A stretch of 64,000 nucleotides of DNA. It comes from Sphingomonadales bacterium (lineage in GTDB: Bacteria; Pseudomonadota; Alphaproteobacteria; Sphingomonadales; Sphingomonadaceae). The translations under genes and the position numbers were made by a program. The notes below the pieces were generated by a model, which worked only from the letters and a program-made list of their open reading frames with translations, did not search any database and was not told the origin of the DNA. Position 1 is the stretch's first letter; the number at the start of each line of letters is the position of its first letter. The stretch spans positions 186,001 through 250,000 of the forward strand of contig JAFLDB010000003.1 of NCBI GenBank assembly GCA_017302615.1. The letters are read 5' to 3'. This document shows positions 62,534 through 64,000 of this stretch, piece by piece.

Positions 62534-63625
62534 TCAGGCCGTTTCGAGTGCCGGATAGTCGATGTATCCTTCCGGACCGGGAAGATACCAGGTTTTCGGC
62601 ACGTTAACATTTGGCGCCCACTCGGCCCCCAGCCGGATCCGCTCGGCAAGATCCGGGTTGGAGATGTAGGGGCGGCCGAAGCTGATCGCGTCGCAGCGGC
62701 CCGAAGCAACGTCGGCTTCGGCCTGTGCGCCGGTATAGTCGGAGTTGAGCACCAGCGGCCCGGTATAGATGCTGCGAATCAGAGCATCCTGCTTGGGAAC
62801 CTCTGTGGCGCCAAAGGTCCCGTCCGGTCCCGGCTGGCGCAACTCGACGAAGCCCAGTTTCAGCTCCTGGCATACTTTCGCGGCCGCGCCGAAGATGCTG
62901 GCCGGATCGGGATCATCGCAGCCCTGCGTTTCGCCATTGGGCGAAAGCCGGATCGAAACCTTGTCCGCGCCCCAGACCGCGATGATCGCTTCCAGCACTT
63001 CGCGCATGAAGCGGGTGCGATTCTCCGGACTGCCGCCATATTCGTCGGTCCGCAGATTGGTCGACAGGCGCAGGAACTGGTCGACCAGATAGCCGTTTGC
63101 GCCATGCAGCTGGACCCCGTCGAACCCGGCGGCCTTGGCGTTGGCGGCGGCCTTGGCATAGTCCTCGATCGTCCGGACGATATCGGCCTTGGTCGCGGCA
63201 CGGGCCTGCTGGTGCGGCTTGCGCCCGGTGGGAGTGTGGGCATGGTCGGGCGCGGTAGTGGCGCTGGCGGAGAGGCCCGGCTGGCCATCCAGGAAATCGG
63301 GATGGACGATCCGTCCCATGTGCCACAGCTGCATCACGATCTTGCCGCCGGCCTCGTGTACGGCCTTGGTCGCCAGCTTCCAGCCTTCGGTCTGGGCTTC
63401 GTTCCAGGCCCCCGGAGCGGCAGGCCAGCCAAGTCCTTCGACGCTGATCCCGGTCGCCTCGCTGATGATCAGCCCCGCGCCCGAACGCTGGCGGTAATAG
63501 GTCGCCATCATCTCGTTCGGCACCGACCCGGCATCAGAGCGGCCCCGGGTCAGCGGGGCCATCAGGATGCGGTTCTTGGCTTCGATCGCGCCGAGCTGGA
63601 TCGGCTGGAACAGGGCTTCGTGCAA
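62534..63625 (-). CDS. NADH:flavin oxidoreductase, old yellow enzyme (class OYE/NemA)
   Basis: 363 residues from TTG 63625, preceded by GGAGG with a 7-base spacer. FMN TIM barrel: IEAKNRILMAPLTRGRSDAG, QLWHMGRIVHPDF, GVQLHGANGYLVDQFLRLST (His/Asn pair of the active site) and YGGSPENRTRF, ending SFGRPYISNPDL. Typical of NemA/OYE1 reductases for enones, maleimides and nitrate esters. It is likely in one operon with the citrate-lyase-like gene, whose earlier start would overlap its stop. Confidence 0.92.
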   Translation of the reverse strand: MHEALFQPIQLGAIEAKNRILMAPLTRGRSDAGSVPNEMMATYYRQRSGAGLIISEATGISVEGLGWPAAPGAWNEAQTEGWKLATKAVHEAGGKIVMQLWHMGRIVHPDFLDGQPGLSASATTAPDHAHTPTGRKPHQQARAATKADIVRTIEDYAKAAANAKAAGFDGVQLHGANGYLVDQFLRLSTNLRTDEYGGSPENRTRFMREVLEAIIAVWGADKVSIRLSPNGETQGCDDPDPASIFGAAAKVCQELKLGFVELRQPGPDGTFGATEVPKQDALIRSIYTGPLVLNSDYTGAQAEADVASGRCDAISFGRPYISNPDLAERIRLGAEWAPNVNVPKTWYLPGPEGYIDYPALETA

Positions 63626-63682
63626 GGGGCGTCCTCCATCGATTTCGTTTTGCAATTTACCCGGCGGCGCTAAGGCAAGGCG

Positions 63683-64000
63683 ATGGGGAACGCAACGGCT
63701 GAGAAGAACTGGAACGGCTGGCACTTTGCCGCGCTGCTGGGGGGCAACGCGGCTTTGGCGCTGGGGCCGCTATGGGTGCGTCTGGCCGATTCCGGACCGG
63801 TTTCCGCCGGTTTCTGGCGATTGTTCCTCGCAATTCCGGTGTTCGTGCTGCTGGCAAGGTGGAATGGCCAGCGCTTGACCGGCCACAGTCGCGCGGCGAT
63901 CCTTGCCATCCTGGGGGCAGGGCTGTTTTTTTCGATGGACCTCGCCTCGTGGCACCTGGGGATCGAGCGGACCCGGCTGGGCAATGCCACGCTGTTCGGC
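63683..64000 (+). CDS. EamA/DMT-family transporter, cut by the window edge
   Basis: 106 residues from ATG 63683 (AAGG upstream) to the end of the window; no stop codon inside. The first hydrophobic helices (FAALLGGNAALALGPLWVRL, AAILAILGAGLFFSMDLA) and WHLGIERTRLGNATLFG match one EamA domain. It would be a ten-helix metabolite exporter when complete. Only the 5' third is present. Confidence 0.82.
   Translation, partial: MGNATAEKNWNGWHFAALLGGNAALALGPLWVRLADSGPVSAGFWRLFLAIPVFVLLARWNGQRLTGHSRAAILAILGAGLFFSMDLASWHLGIERTRLGNATLFG

Overview
The window looks like a GC-rich chromosome segment of an alphaproteobacterium, most likely a sphingomonad (Sphingomonadales). Support comes from the gene families: a class I PHA synthase with phasin, a membrane-anchored diheme cytochrome c, large TonB-dependent receptors, CC0125/CC1285-like lipoproteins, and GTG/TTG starts with GGAG-type ribosome binding sites. 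The species cannot be fixed from the sequence alone.

Layout. 1-6.2 kb: Bcr/CflA-type exporter coupled to glpD, then a two-gene biotin-dependent acyl-CoA carboxylase on the minus strand. 6.2-17.5 kb: diheme cytochrome c, rlmE-ppx, tRNA-Gln, a LOG-family protein, an exported prolyl oligopeptidase, the glmM-DUF1272-thiD operon, a dicarboxylate/amino-acid symporter and a GNAT-like protein. 17.5-31.6 kb: fatty acid desaturase, lptF-lptG, clpS, phasin and phaC, small exported and membrane proteins, a PLP aminotransferase, an atypical winged-helix regulator, a crotonase, frmA/adhC with a coupled secreted protein, and an RNB ribonuclease ending at tRNA-Cys.

31.7-40.7 kb is an integrated element of about 9.0 kb. 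It sits in the 3' end of tRNA-Cys and is bounded by a 17-bp direct repeat (attL/attR). It carries an integrase, HK97-type portal, prohead protease and capsid, TerL, an HNH nuclease, a replication-type protein with a DnaA N-domain-like C terminus, and regulators, but no recognisable tail, connector or lysis genes. This gene set resembles capsid-forming phage satellites (cf-PICI-like) more than a complete prophage. The integrase frame has an in-frame TAA at codon 26. The capsid operon has its own promoter, overlapped by two palindromic operator-like sites.

40.7-49.4 kb: tRNA-Thr, a gene-free hairpin-rich stretch, and a group of envelope/secreted genes: a lipoprotein, a 1655-aa autotransporter fused to an OmpA domain, and small exported proteins. 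Three FNR/FixK/ANR-type boxes lie here, each placed at about -41 from a plausible -10 element, which suggests a local oxygen- or redox-responsive envelope regulon. 49.4-64 kb: a TonB receptor, class II aldolase, an orphan 2Fe-2S subunit, an OYE-like oxidoreductase, a Fur-box-preceded siderophore receptor, arsC-like, a REPIN-like repeat, an MFS transporter, a methyltransferase, lipB, a citE-like lyase, a second OYE, and an EamA transporter cut by the window edge. No CRISPR array or complete insertion sequence was seen.
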